From JAZDEY01 sp043808325 [NCBI: Candidatus Eiseniibacteriota bacterium] (lineage in GTDB: Bacteria; Arandabacterota; Arandabacteria; Arandabacterales): DNA of 64,000 nucleotides. Both the position numbers and the translations under genes were made by a program. Positions 26,131 to 35,322 of the stretch are shown here, in pieces. The number at the start of each line of letters is the position of its first letter. The first letter of the stretch is position 1. The DNA lies in contig JAZDEY010000048.1 in assembly GCA_043808325.1 (NCBI GenBank), forward strand, positions 1 to 64,000, in the 5' to 3' direction. Below the pieces are notes generated by a model. That model did no database searches, was not told where the DNA came from, and saw nothing but the letters and a program-made list of their open reading frames with translations.

Positions 26131-27342
26131 TTACGCGAGGACCTTCGCGATCCTCTCTACTGCCCAGTCGATCTCCTCGTGCGAGATCACAAGCGGCGGA
26201 GCAAACCTTATCACCTGGTGATGGGTCTCCTTGGCAAGAACACCCAGCGACATCAACCGCTCGCAGAAGGGCCGCGCGGTACCGGAGCTCTCCTTCACTT
26301 CGACTCCGATCAAGAGCCCTTTGCCTCGGATCTCTTTCACGTGTGGGGACCTGATTGCGGCAAGTTTATCCATGAAGTAGCAGCCGGCTTCGAGAGCGCG
26401 CTCCGGCAGGGCCTCATCCAGGATCACCCGGAGGGCCGCCGAGCCGATCGCACAGGCCAACGGGTTCCCTCCAAAGGTGCTGCCGTGATCTCCGGGCTTA
26501 AAGACGCCCATCACTTCCTTCGACGCGAGCATCCCTGAGACTGGATAGACTCCGCCGCCAAGCGCCTTGCCCACGATCAGGACGTCCGGCTTGATGCCGT
26601 CATATTCATAACAGAACATCTTGCCCGTCCTGCCGAGCCCGGTCTGAATCTCATCGAGCATGAGGAGGATATTGTTGGCCCAAACCAGTTTCGCCGCTTC
26701 CTTGAGGTAGCCTTCGCTCGGTACTAGTATGCCGGCCTCGCCCTGGATGGGCTCCACCAGGAAGCCGACGGTGTTGGGGGTTATGGCCTTTCGCAGGGCA
26801 TCGAGATTGTTGTAGGGAATCATCTTGAATCCCGGCCCGAAGGGACCGAAGCCTTCGCGGTACTGCGCCTCGGATGAGAAGCCCACAACCGTGGTGGTCC
26901 TGCCGTGGAAGTTGTTCTCGCAGACGATTATCTCGGCCTGGTCCCTGGGCACACCCTTCACGAGGTAGCCCCACTTGCGAGCTGCCTTGATCGCGGTCTC
27001 GACAGCCTCAGCGCCGGTATTCATAAGGAGGATGCTCTCCTGGTCGGCTATCGTACACGCCAACTCGCAGAAAGGTCCGAACTGATCGTTATGGAAGGCC
27101 CTCGAGGTGAGCGTGAGACTGTCCATCTGGCGCCGCGCAGCCTCGAGAATCCTCGGGTGGCGGTGGCCCTGGTTCAAGGCCGAATAGGAACTGAGCATGT
27201 CCATGTATTTGCGGCCTTCGACGTCCCATACCCAGACACCTTCACCGCGAGACAGCACCACCGGCAAAGGGTGATAGTTGTGAGCGGCATAATTGTCGGC
27301 GAGCTTTATAAGATCAGCCGATGATAGCTGGTTGGTTTTCAC
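26131..27342 (-). CDS. Ornithine--oxo-acid-type aminotransferase (class III PLP)
   Basis: GTG 27342 with GGAGGGAGG upstream is preferred over TTG 27363. The class III pattern is complete: MNTGAEAVETAIKAARKWGY, the FHGRTTTVVGFSS region, DEIQTGLGRTGK, and the PLP lysine in VGKALGGGVYPVS. The closest family is ornithine aminotransferase (rocD), which transfers the delta-amino group to 2-oxoglutarate. The substrate assignment is tentative. Confidence 0.85.
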   Translation of the reverse strand: MKTNQLSSADLIKLADNYAAHNYHPLPVVLSRGEGVWVWDVEGRKYMDMLSSYSALNQGHRHPRILEAARRQMDSLTLTSRAFHNDQFGPFCELACTIADQESILLMNTGAEAVETAIKAARKWGYLVKGVPRDQAEIIVCENNFHGRTTTVVGFSSEAQYREGFGPFGPGFKMIPYNNLDALRKAITPNTVGFLVEPIQGEAGILVPSEGYLKEAAKLVWANNILLMLDEIQTGLGRTGKMFCYEYDGIKPDVLIVGKALGGGVYPVSGMLASKEVMGVFKPGDHGSTFGGNPLACAIGSAALRVILDEALPERALEAGCYFMDKLAAIRSPHVKEIRGKGLLIGVEVKESSGTARPFCERLMSLGVLAKETHHQVIRFAPPLVISHEEIDWAVERIAKVLA

Positions 27343-27509
27343 GGTTGTCCTCCCTCCAAGCAAGGCCCTTCCCCGGAACGGTGAAATTCCAGAGCGGTCG
27401 TCACGCTGTCTCGATAGCTTAAGCGGTTACAGGATACTACTATTGAGGATAGCAAAAACGAGACTCGAAGGCAACGCTTTCGGCGGCGGTCTCACGCCGG
27501 CGGGCGCGG

Positions 27510-28562
27510 CTACGGCCGCTTCTCGACCTGCTTTAAGGTATCCTTGTACTGCTTGATGCCCGGAGCCAACTCCACCGCCCGGCGCAGCTCCACCACGGCC
27601 GAGTCCGGCTTACCCTCGCGATCATAGACCATGCCCAGCTGCCAGCGCGCCGCCGCCTCGTCGGGACCATCGGCGGCACCCCCCGCATCCAGGTATCGTT
27701 TGAAAGCCGATTCCGCCTCGTCAAGATTGGTATCAGCCGCGGCGTAAACCCGGCCCAGATGGAAGAGCGCGACGAGGTCATCGGGCCGATTGGTGAGAAT
27801 CTGCTTGAAGACCGTGCCCGCCTGGTCCGGTTTCTTGTTCCGGTCGTAGAAGTAGGCAAGCCCATAAAGCGCCGTGGAGGTCGATGAAGTATCCAGGCCG
27901 ACCGCACGGTTATACAGGGATTCCGCCCTGGCGATCTGCTGGTCCCGTTCCCAGTAGCTCGCCCAGGCGTAGGATCCGTAAAGGGGGTCCAGCGACTCCA
28001 GTACGGCTGCCTGCTCCTTGGCCTTCTCTTTGCTCCCGCCGAGCATGCCGGGAGCTATCAGATAGTACATGCACAGTTCGAACCGGGCCTCCTTGTTCGC
28101 GGAGTCAAGGGCGATCGCCTTCTCGTATTCCTGTCTGCCCTTGCGTGCCGCAAGCAAGGCCCCCACCATACCCGACTTCATGGTCTTGGCGACCGATGTC
28201 CGGGCAAGCCATAGGTGGTAATCCGAGACCGAATCGGCGAGTTTGACGGCGCGCTCGGCATGTTCGGCAGCCGTATTGTAGTCCTGCTCCCGCATGTAAA
28301 TTCTGGCAAGCATGATTTCGGCTTCGTCGTCGCGGGGATTCTGCTTCACCGCATCCAACAGGAGCGTCTTGGCTTCATCCCGCTTGCCCTCGGCCACAAG
28401 CTGTTTGGCTTGCAGGGCTGCGTCGCTGCCATAGAGGGCGCGGGGCAAAGCGAAAAGCGAGGTGCAGATAATCACCGAGACCAGGAGTGCCGCGACAACG
28501 GCCGGGGAAGGTCGGAAGGCGGACGCTCTCGACATCTTTGGGATCGGCTTGGAATGTGACAC
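27510..28562 (-). CDS. TPR-repeat protein with N-terminal membrane segment
   Basis: GTG 28562 with GGAGG upstream. A hydrophobic signal (VVAALLVSVIICTSLFALP) precedes some seven tetratricopeptide repeats (e.g. EAEIMLARIYMREQDYNTAAE, split at 20 or fewer as LARIYMREQDYNTAAEH, and LFHLGRVYAAADTNLDEAES). TPR arrays bind other proteins. The export signal puts it in the periplasm. No enzymatic domain is present. Confidence 0.8.
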   Translation of the reverse strand: MSHSKPIPKMSRASAFRPSPAVVAALLVSVIICTSLFALPRALYGSDAALQAKQLVAEGKRDEAKTLLLDAVKQNPRDDEAEIMLARIYMREQDYNTAAEHAERAVKLADSVSDYHLWLARTSVAKTMKSGMVGALLAARKGRQEYEKAIALDSANKEARFELCMYYLIAPGMLGGSKEKAKEQAAVLESLDPLYGSYAWASYWERDQQIARAESLYNRAVGLDTSSTSTALYGLAYFYDRNKKPDQAGTVFKQILTNRPDDLVALFHLGRVYAAADTNLDEAESAFKRYLDAGGAADGPDEAAARWQLGMVYDREGKPDSAVVELRRAVELAPGIKQYKDTLKQVEKRP

Positions 28563-28601
28563 TCGCGGACCTCCGTGTAGGCTCTCGCTCCCTGCTTCGG
28601 C

Positions 28602-29543
28602 TTACTGCGCGCCGCCCACGTGAGCCAGAGCGGGCACGTTATTTTTCAGTAGAAACTCCCTTACCAGGTTCAGGAAAAACCCGCGCTCTTCGAGAAAAGG
28701 GAAATGCCCGCTCTCGTTGAAGACCACGGCGCTCGCGTTCGTGATCCCATCGGTATAGGCCATCTGATCGCGCACTGGAACCGATAAATCATGTCTGCCG
28801 ACGATCACCAGGGTCGGCTGCGCGATCTCAGGAAGCACGGCGAAGAGATCGAGCGACTGCAGTTCCTCCCCCAGGCGCAAGCTGACCTCGGGTGCGTACT
28901 TGAGGCTCTCCAGTCGAATACCCTCCATCGCCTCCGGCCGGAAGAAGAGCGACGGCAGGATCGTTCGCATGATCGCGGCCTGCCTTTCAAACACCGACAG
29001 GCCCACGTTGTTGAGAATAGAAGTGATGTGATCTCGGGCATCGTCGGGAAGCCTATCCACGATGCTCTCGACCTTGGGCCCCGGCTGGAACGGGGAGATC
29101 GGGGTGATCAAGATCAGGGACTCAACGCGTGTCGGATGGGCGCGCGTGTACTCAAGCGCGATCACTGCGCCCCAACCGTGGGCTGCCAGCGACATCTTCT
29201 CCAGGCGGAGATAGCGCCTGAGGCTTTCCAGATCGCGCACGTTATCCTCGATCCCTGAGGGCGTTGTCGCCGCCAGAGGCTCGGACTTACCGCAGCCCCG
29301 CTGATCGTAATAGACCAGCCTGATGTCCGAGTGCAGGCCGTCAAAGCCTTTGTACATTATGGATTTCTCGTAGCCGGGACCGTCGTGAATCACGACCAGA
29401 GGTTTGCCCGTGCCGAGCGCCCGGTATGCGAGCCTTACGCCGTCGCCGTCGCCCATTCCGATGCGGACGTCAGGCGGAGAGCAGGATAGATAGCCCGCGG
29501 CTACCACCAGCAGAAGAAGCCACACCCATCTTTCTATCTTCAT
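28602..29543 (-). CDS. Alpha/beta-hydrolase lipoprotein lacking the nucleophile Ser
   Basis: A proline-iminopeptidase-like fold with a lipoprotein signal (AAGYLSC). It keeps the oxyanion region HDGPGYEKS, the YYDQRGCGKS strand, the Asp in VGRHDLSVP and the His in NESGHFPFLEE. The nucleophile elbow reads AAHGWGA, so the catalytic Ser of GHSxG is Gly123 (codon GGT). It is probably non-catalytic, or uses another residue. Whether this is a natural feature or a base error cannot be told. Confidence 0.75.
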   Translation of the reverse strand: MKIERWVWLLLLVVAAGYLSCSPPDVRIGMGDGDGVRLAYRALGTGKPLVVIHDGPGYEKSIMYKGFDGLHSDIRLVYYDQRGCGKSEPLAATTPSGIEDNVRDLESLRRYLRLEKMSLAAHGWGAVIALEYTRAHPTRVESLILITPISPFQPGPKVESIVDRLPDDARDHITSILNNVGLSVFERQAAIMRTILPSLFFRPEAMEGIRLESLKYAPEVSLRLGEELQSLDLFAVLPEIAQPTLVIVGRHDLSVPVRDQMAYTDGITNASAVVFNESGHFPFLEERGFFLNLVREFLLKNNVPALAHVGGAQ

Positions 29544-29597
29544 AGGGATCTCTGCGCTACCAGAACGTGTCTAGTTTCCCACGTACCGGCGAGAATG

Positions 29598-30800
29598 TCA
29601 ATTATCCCTGTCGGAGCGCAGGCTGGAGAGCTTGACCCACGGCCGCTCTTCCTCTCGGCCGAGGGCACTTAGCCTGGCGGCGGTCTCGGGATCGAGCTTG
29701 CCGCTTTCCACCAACTTCGCGAGATTCACGGGATTCAACACCGCAACCCGATCCCAAAGTCCCAATTCCCTGACCACGGTCTCAAGCTCCGCCCTGCCGG
29801 GTTCATCCTTGCTGGGGAAACCCAGACCCTTATAGAACCTCACCAAGACCTTGTGATCGCTTCCCCGCAGTTTCTCGACGCCGTGCTCGCGAGCATAGTG
29901 AATCAGGGCTTGTTTGAGCTGCTCGAGATCCGCCTCGACCTCAAGTTTCCGTCGATGCAGTTCCACATAGGTATTGACCAACTTCACTCCCGGCTCGGCA
30001 AGAAACTTGTTGGGCGGAAGGCTGGCCATCAGCGTTGCATGCTTCTTTGCCGGGCAGTGCTCAGGGTATGCGCACCAGTCACACAGCGCGCTCTCCTTCG
30101 GCCGGAACTCCCGGTCCTTCTCGATGGTATCGATCACCGCCATCACTTCCTGCTTCAAGGTCTTGAGCTCCTCCGGGGTTCGTCGGGATTTGAGCTCCTT
30201 GCCGAAAGCGAGATAATGCCAGACCAGATCGACGTCCTTGACATCGGGCCACATCCGCTCGAGGGCAAGATGATAAAGGGCGAGCTGCCGGTCCTTGTTC
30301 ACCTCTTCCTGGGTCTTAAGCCGGCTTGAGGTCTTGTAATCATGAATCTCATAGGTACCGTCTGCGGCAACCGCGAGCCTGTCGATCACGCCCCTTATCC
30401 AGTACTGCTCCGCCTGGTCCAGCGGGAAGGACACCAGGTACTCGAGAGCGAGCACGCGGGACGAGTCGAAGGGATAATGCTGGCTGTAGTAATCGGTGAT
30501 GCATCTGCGGCCCACTTCCCGGTAATTCTCAGCGGCGTAATCGGTTCGCACGATCGTGACGCCCGAGTGCCAGTTCTCTTCCCAGACCTTCTCGTAGTAA
30601 GCAAGCACGTCTTCCAGCGTGGGCAGCTGCGTCATCCGGACATCCCGGTAGAGCTTCTCGAGGGCCTCGTGGACGCGGCCGCCGAGGAAGGCCTCAACTG
30701 ACTCGGTCTCTTCAATCTCGACCTTGTCGATATACTGGAGCTTATACTGCCGAGGGCAGTTCCCGTAGGTCTCTAGTCGCGAATGTGAATAATTAGGCAT
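29598..30800 (-). CDS. PD-(D/E)XK nuclease-family protein (RecB/Cas4-like)
   Basis: ATG 30800 (AGGAGG upstream) gives MPNYSHSRLETYGNCPRQYK, the entry helix of the PDDEXK_1 fold. The catalytic segment has GVIDRLAV and EIHDYKTSS (D and K of the motif). Four Cys around CPRQYK and CDWCAYPEHCP may hold an Fe-S cluster, as in Cas4 and AddB. No helicase partner or CRISPR lies nearby. Likely role is DNA-end processing. Confidence 0.85.
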   Translation of the reverse strand: MPNYSHSRLETYGNCPRQYKLQYIDKVEIEETESVEAFLGGRVHEALEKLYRDVRMTQLPTLEDVLAYYEKVWEENWHSGVTIVRTDYAAENYREVGRRCITDYYSQHYPFDSSRVLALEYLVSFPLDQAEQYWIRGVIDRLAVAADGTYEIHDYKTSSRLKTQEEVNKDRQLALYHLALERMWPDVKDVDLVWHYLAFGKELKSRRTPEELKTLKQEVMAVIDTIEKDREFRPKESALCDWCAYPEHCPAKKHATLMASLPPNKFLAEPGVKLVNTYVELHRRKLEVEADLEQLKQALIHYAREHGVEKLRGSDHKVLVRFYKGLGFPSKDEPGRAELETVVRELGLWDRVAVLNPVNLAKLVESGKLDPETAARLSALGREEERPWVKLSSLRSDRDN

Positions 30801-30865
30801 GCTTACCTCCTGCCCAAGATGATACACCAAAAAGTGTCTATAGGGTATCCCAAAGGAGGCGGGTT

Positions 30866-32107
30866 CTACTTCCTCACAAGCTTCTGCGACATGCTGCCCG
30901 AGGGCCCCGATATTCGTATGAAGTAGACGCCCGCAGGCGCCCGGTGACGATCAAGCGATTGTCCGTCCCAGGTCAGGGTCGTCACGCTGCCGCCCGTTAG
31001 CGCCGGAAAGACGGTCACAAGCCGGCCCCGGACATCGAATATCTTGATTGCTACAGGACCCGTCTGGGCGATCCGGAATTTAAGCGTGGCTTCGTTGGAG
31101 AAGGGGTTGGGATAGATGCTCACGAAGCCGGGCTCATACACCGGCTCCACCCCGGAAGACCCCAGGCTGTAGATATCGCCGTTTATGGTGTATTGGCCGG
31201 GGGTAACGTCTATGGTGATATGCCCGTTGGCTACCTCACCTTCGCCCGAAGGGATCGTTCCCCCGGTGCCGAGCTCGGTCTGATAGATGTAGCTATCGAC
31301 CGCGACCAGCCGGTCGATTACGGCCTGGGTCGGGTGGCCGTAGGAGTTGCCGTTGCCCACATAGATCAGCGAGGCCTCAGGCAGGATGGCGTTCAGCAGA
31401 GTCGTGTTGGAGGCGCTGGCGCTGCCGTGATGATCGACCTTGTAAACATCGACATCGCCGACTTCGGCGGCGACCAGGGATTCGATATCGTGGTAGCTGC
31501 CCGTGTTGCTGCCCGGGAGGTCGCCCGCGAGCATCATTTCGAATTCACCGTAGTCCAGCAGCAGTACGACCGAGAGGTTGTTCTCATCGTACCTGTCGGC
31601 GTCATACGGCGCGGCGAGATGACCATGGCTGTTCAAGGCGACGCACTTCAAGGTCGCGCCGCCACCAAGGTCTATAACCTGGCCTTCGGTCAAGGTCTGG
31701 CGCTTACTCCCGGTGGCAGTGGCATACTGAGTGTAAGCCTGCGTGGTGTAAGACCAACCACGGTCGAAGCACGCCACCCTTATCGAGTCACGCGTGAGGG
31801 TGTTAATTACCTCATCCATGCCGCCGATGTGATCGACATGGTAGTGCGACGCAACGGTGTAGTCCAGCGCGTGAATGCCCTGGGACTGAAGATAAGGAAT
31901 CACGGTTCCGGTGCCCTTGCCGGTGTAGCCCGCATCGATGAGGACGGTCTTGCCCGTGGGCGAGATTATGAGCGTGCAGTCACCCTGGCCGACATCGAGC
32001 CCGACAATTCGGAGCCCGGCGTCCGATGTACCGGCAAGGCCCGCCAGCAAAACACAGCACAGAGAGAGAAAGACGAGATTCCTAAGGCCGAGGTGTCCAG
32101 TCTTCAT
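30866..32107 (-). CDS. Secreted ComEC-like metallo-beta-lactamase-fold protein with FlgD-like tail
   Basis: The start at ATG 32107 is followed by a signal peptide (LVFLSLCCVLLAGLAGTSDA). The catalytic domain resembles the C-terminal hydrolase of ComEC/Rec2: GLDVGQGDCTLI, SHYHVDHIGG (HxHxDH), MLAGDLPG and KVDHHGSASASN. A FlgD-like tail follows (YPNPFSNEATLKF, WDGQSLDRH, AGVYFIRIS). So this is a free, exported hydrolase, possibly acting on nucleic acids or phosphodiesters outside the cell. Zinc or manganese should bind at the histidines. Confidence 0.8.
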   Translation of the reverse strand: MKTGHLGLRNLVFLSLCCVLLAGLAGTSDAGLRIVGLDVGQGDCTLIISPTGKTVLIDAGYTGKGTGTVIPYLQSQGIHALDYTVASHYHVDHIGGMDEVINTLTRDSIRVACFDRGWSYTTQAYTQYATATGSKRQTLTEGQVIDLGGGATLKCVALNSHGHLAAPYDADRYDENNLSVVLLLDYGEFEMMLAGDLPGSNTGSYHDIESLVAAEVGDVDVYKVDHHGSASASNTTLLNAILPEASLIYVGNGNSYGHPTQAVIDRLVAVDSYIYQTELGTGGTIPSGEGEVANGHITIDVTPGQYTINGDIYSLGSSGVEPVYEPGFVSIYPNPFSNEATLKFRIAQTGPVAIKIFDVRGRLVTVFPALTGGSVTTLTWDGQSLDRHRAPAGVYFIRISGPSGSMSQKLVRK

Positions 32108-32254
32108 GATGTCTGCAATCACCCTTCGCTGTCTGATGCTCAATCTCCGGCGTGCCGATACGCGTCCAATCCGCTGGAATACTACTAGTCTACCACGTTT
32201 GAAGGCCGAAATCAAGCAGTTGCTGGCCGCTACCCGAGAACGGAGAAGGCGCGA

Positions 32255-32284
32255 AAGAAAGGGGAGTCTTCGAAAAGACTCCCC
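32255..32284 (-). terminator. Intrinsic terminator after the 169-residue secreted protein
   Basis: A perfect 10-bp hairpin with arms GGGGAGTCTT/AAGACTCCCC and a 4-nt loop lies at 32261-32284. On the minus strand it is followed by a T-rich stretch (TTTCTTTC). Confidence 0.8.
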
Positions 32285-32306
32285 ACGCAGTGCCCCTTAG
32301 GTGGAC

Positions 32307-32816
32307 CTACTCAATCGGCTCGATTACATCTACCGTAAGCGGCATTGTCTCGAGCAACTCGTATTCGATGCCCTCGAAGAAGTAGGCGGCAGAAGCTCCA
32401 CCGTCAAGCTCGTGCATAAGCTCGGCTTCGGTGAATTGATGCTTCCCCTTGGGATTGAATCCCGTGGTGACGGTCACCGTCAGCGTCGCGGTGCCTCCAG
32501 CCGGAATGTCGCCCACCTCCCACTTCACCATGGTGGCCCCCATCTTGCCCTTGCCCATCTTCGCGGCAGCGGCCATGCCCTGGCTGGGTGCGCCGACAAC
32601 TATCTCGTCAAGGTCAGCCCCCATACCGTCTTTGATCACGACACCGGTGACGTCCTGATCCGAGGTTGCCGTTATCGTAATGTCCCAGGCTGCCTCTTCT
32701 CCTACCATCACCGTTGCCGGCCCCGACAGACTTGTCGTAAGTGTCACGCCGCCAAGGACCGGGTTGGCTATCCCCAGCCCAATTACAAGTGCCCCACAGA
32801 TTGCCAATCTCTTCAT
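32307..32816 (-). CDS. Small secreted protein with DUF11-like Ig domain
   Basis: The 169-residue product has a signal peptide (MKRLAICGALVIGLGIANPV) and one Ig-like domain of the kind in DUF11 (LSGPATVMVGEEAAWDITIT, VKWEVGDIPAGGTATLTVTV). It has no FlgD-like tail. Its ribosome site AAGGAGGTGAT is a perfect complement of the 16S rRNA 3' end, and a strong terminator follows. So it is probably highly expressed. Function is unknown. Confidence 0.75.
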   Translation of the reverse strand: MKRLAICGALVIGLGIANPVLGGVTLTTSLSGPATVMVGEEAAWDITITATSDQDVTGVVIKDGMGADLDEIVVGAPSQGMAAAAKMGKGKMGATMVKWEVGDIPAGGTATLTVTVTTGFNPKGKHQFTEAELMHELDGGASAAYFFEGIEYELLETMPLTVDVIEPIE

Positions 32817-33141
32817 CTCGCTATCACCTCCTTCCCATCTTGGATTTCAAGAAAGCCGGGTTCTGAAGCCGACTTCCACTTGCTCTGTCGACTGCCGATC
32901 TGCCCGGATGACCGAGTTCAATCAGATCTGCCTTCGAGCAGCCGGAGAGACTTCTATGTGCAAGTCGTGTGCCTCGACAGGGGAGCAAGATGCGGGCAGG
33001 CATTTCCATTGGAGAGGCACAAGATAACTCGAAGGCCGGGTGTTGGATGCAGGATGCGACATACTTGGGGCAAGGCGCTGTGCATCGACAAGGTGGAATC
33101 AGTCAGGCACAATGCGTGGCGCGCACCGGTGACCACCCGGA
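32817..33141. other. Intergenic region upstream of the small secreted protein
   Basis: No coding signal or clear sigma-70 promoter was seen. It includes the strong ribosome site at about 32823-32837. Confidence 0.4.
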
Positions 33142-34092
33142 TCAGGGCCGCTGACTCGCAGGCTTCTGCACCTGGCCCCAGAGCTCGGTGCTCAGGTAGC
33201 GCTCACCGGTGTCGGGCAGCACGACCAGGATAAGTTTGTCCTTGCTGTCAGGCCTCCCGGCGATCTCGAGCGCGGCCCACATTGCCGCGCCGCAGGATAT
33301 GCCGCAGAAGATGCCTTCCTCGCGCGCGAGCCGCCGGGCCGTCTGGACGGCATCATCAAAGGTCACCTGGATTATCTCATCGATCACCTGCCGGTCCAGA
33401 ACCTCGGGCACAAAGCCGGCGCCGATACCCTGAATCTTGTGCTTCCCCGCTCGACCAGAAGAGAGCACCGGGGAATCGGATGGCTCGACCGCGACCATCC
33501 TGAGCGAGGGCTTCCTCGGCTTCAGGGCCCGGCCGACTCCGGTGATGGTGCCGCCGGTGCCGACTCCGCAGACCACGATGTCGACGCTGCCGTCGGTGTC
33601 GGCCCAGATCTCTTCGGCGGTGGTCCGCTGGTGAACCTCGGGATTCGCGGGGTTGTTGAATTGCATCGGGGCGAAGGAGTTGGGGGTCTTGCGGGCGATT
33701 TCCTCCGCAGCCTCGATCGCACCTTTCATGCCTTTGTCGCCCGGGGTCAAGACCAGTTCCGCGCCGAGAGCGACAAGCAGCGCTCTCCGTTCCATGCTCA
33801 TGGTCTCCGGCATCGTGAGCAGCAGCTTATAGCCCCGAGCCGCGCATACAAAGGCGAGGCCGATACCGGTATTCCCGCTTGTGGGCTCGACCACAAGGGT
33901 ATCGGCGTTGATCTTGCCGGCCTTCTCGCCGGTCTCGATCATGGCAAGCGCGATTCTGTCCTTGACGCTGGACATGGGGTTAAAGAACTCCAGCTTGGCC
34001 GCAACCTTCGCGGGAAGCCCGCGCGCCAGCTTCTTGATCCAGACCAGCGGTGTCCGTCCAATAAGTTGAGTTACGTCATCGGCGATTCTCAT
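33142..34092 (-). CDS. cysK: Cysteine synthase A
   Basis: ATG 34092 has GGAGGGGAGG six bases upstream; the open frame reaches to 34413 but overlaps cysE. The protein has the PLP lysine in [11 protein letters not shown] (Lys44), the substrate loop [10 protein letters not shown], and the phosphate loop [12 protein letters not shown]. It makes cysteine from O-acetylserine and sulfide. It is directly downstream of cysE. Confidence 0.95.
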   Translation of the reverse strand: MRIADDVTQLIGRTPLVWIKKLARGLPAKVAAKLEFFNPMSSVKDRIALAMIETGEKAGKINADTLVVEPTSGNTGIGLAFVCAARGYKLLLTMPETMSMERRALLVALGAELVLTPGDKGMKGAIEAAEEIARKTPNSFAPMQFNNPANPEVHQRTTAEEIWADTDGSVDIVVCGVGTGGTITGVGRALKPRKPSLRMVAVEPSDSPVLSSGRAGKHKIQGIGAGFVPEVLDRQVIDEIIQVTFDDAVQTARRLAREEGIFCGISCGAAMWAALEIAGRPDSKDKLILVVLPDTGERYLSTELWGQVQKPASQRP

Positions 34093-34153
34093 GGTTGGCC
34101 TCCCCTCCGGCAGAGGGCCCTCCGACGGATGGCCCGACGGCGAGCCCTGCTCG

Positions 34154-35281
34154 TCAGCCGCGCTTCCTGGCTTTGGAAGGTCCGGCTGACCTACCCGGTC
34201 GCGCGGCCTTCTTGGATGCCCCACCGGCCGGCGTGCAGGTCCACTTGGGACGCATCTTGGAGCGCGTAGAGCTTGCGCCCTTACCAGCCGCCGGCGCCCA
34301 GCGACAGACCTCAACCGCTCTGCCCTGGGCCCGCTGGGCCGTCCTGGATACACCCGTGCCTTCCATAACGTGGCCCACCAGATCGGCCTTGAGGCTGAGC
34401 TCCGGGGGCTCAATCACAACCTTGGTTCGAGGAGCAACGCTGCGCGTTATCCAGACATTGCCGCCTACGGTCGAGCCTTCGCCGATCACGGTATCGCCCC
34501 CCAGCACAGTCGCTCCGGCATAGATTGTCACTCTGCTCTCGATTGTGGGGTGGCGTCTTACGCCGCGCAGCAGGTTGCCTTTCTCGTCCTTGGGGAAGCT
34601 CAGGGCGCCGAGTGTTACACCCTGGTAGATCTTAACATTGTCCCCGATCACCGTGGTCTCACCGATCACAACCCCCGTACCATGGTCGATGAAGAAATGC
34701 CGGCCGATCCTGGCCCCCGGATGGATGTCGATGCCGGTCAGGGCGTGCGCGTATTCGGACATTATCCGGGGCAGGAGCGGCACCCCCTGAAGGTAAAGCT
34801 CGTGGGCGATCCGGTGAACCATTATGGCTTTGATGCAGGGGTAACTGAAGATCACTTCGTCGAAGTTCTTGGCCGCGGGATCGCCGTCGAATGCGGCCTG
34901 TACGTCTCCCTCGAGCATCTTTCTCAGGGCGGGAATCTTCTCCATAAGCCTCAGGGCCTGATCCTCGCCGCGGCTCTGGCAGTTATCGCACACCCGATGT
35001 TCGCCTTCACATTCGTGCCGCAGGCTCTTGGCGACCTGACCCGAGAGCTGATCATAGAGCCGCGACATCAGGACGCTGAGATGCGACTCCAGCTCCCAGG
35101 CTGGAATGTTCTGCTTGCCGAAATAGCCTATGAAGAGAATCTCCTGGAAGAGCAAGAGTATCTCCTTCACCGACTCATCGGAAGGAACCGCGTACTTGCC
35201 CGCGCACCTGAAGAATTCGCTCTTTCGGCAAAGCCCCGCCAGTTGCTTTGATATCGCGCCTATTCGTTGCTTCCGTTCCAA
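34154..35281 (-). CDS. cysE: Serine O-acetyltransferase with basic C-terminal extension
   Basis: TTG 35281 with AGGAGG eight bases upstream is preferred to GTG 35290. The protein has the hexapeptide left-handed helix: [44 protein letters not shown]. It has a [10 protein letters not shown] insertion in the N-terminal half, seen in the EpsC-like branch. After ~residue 305 comes a ~65-residue tail rich in K, R, A, G ([19 protein letters not shown]) that is not part of the usual enzyme. It makes O-acetylserine for CysK. Confidence 0.88.
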   Translation of the reverse strand: MERKQRIGAISKQLAGLCRKSEFFRCAGKYAVPSDESVKEILLLFQEILFIGYFGKQNIPAWELESHLSVLMSRLYDQLSGQVAKSLRHECEGEHRVCDNCQSRGEDQALRLMEKIPALRKMLEGDVQAAFDGDPAAKNFDEVIFSYPCIKAIMVHRIAHELYLQGVPLLPRIMSEYAHALTGIDIHPGARIGRHFFIDHGTGVVIGETTVIGDNVKIYQGVTLGALSFPKDEKGNLLRGVRRHPTIESRVTIYAGATVLGGDTVIGEGSTVGGNVWITRSVAPRTKVVIEPPELSLKADLVGHVMEGTGVSRTAQRAQGRAVEVCRWAPAAGKGASSTRSKMRPKWTCTPAGGASKKAARPGRSAGPSKARKRG

Positions 35282-35322
35282 GTGGAGCACCTCCTAAGGC
35301 CTGCCTATGTTCCCTGCCGGCA

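Noticed and set aside
29598-30800. Cas4 of a CRISPR system
   Set aside because: No cas genes or repeat arrays are in the window; the protein better fits the general PD-(D/E)XK RecB-like family.
34093-34413. The 107-codon N-terminal extension of cysK
   Set aside because: It overlaps the 3' end of cysE, is Arg/Pro-rich without domain, and ATG 34092 has an excellent ribosome site.
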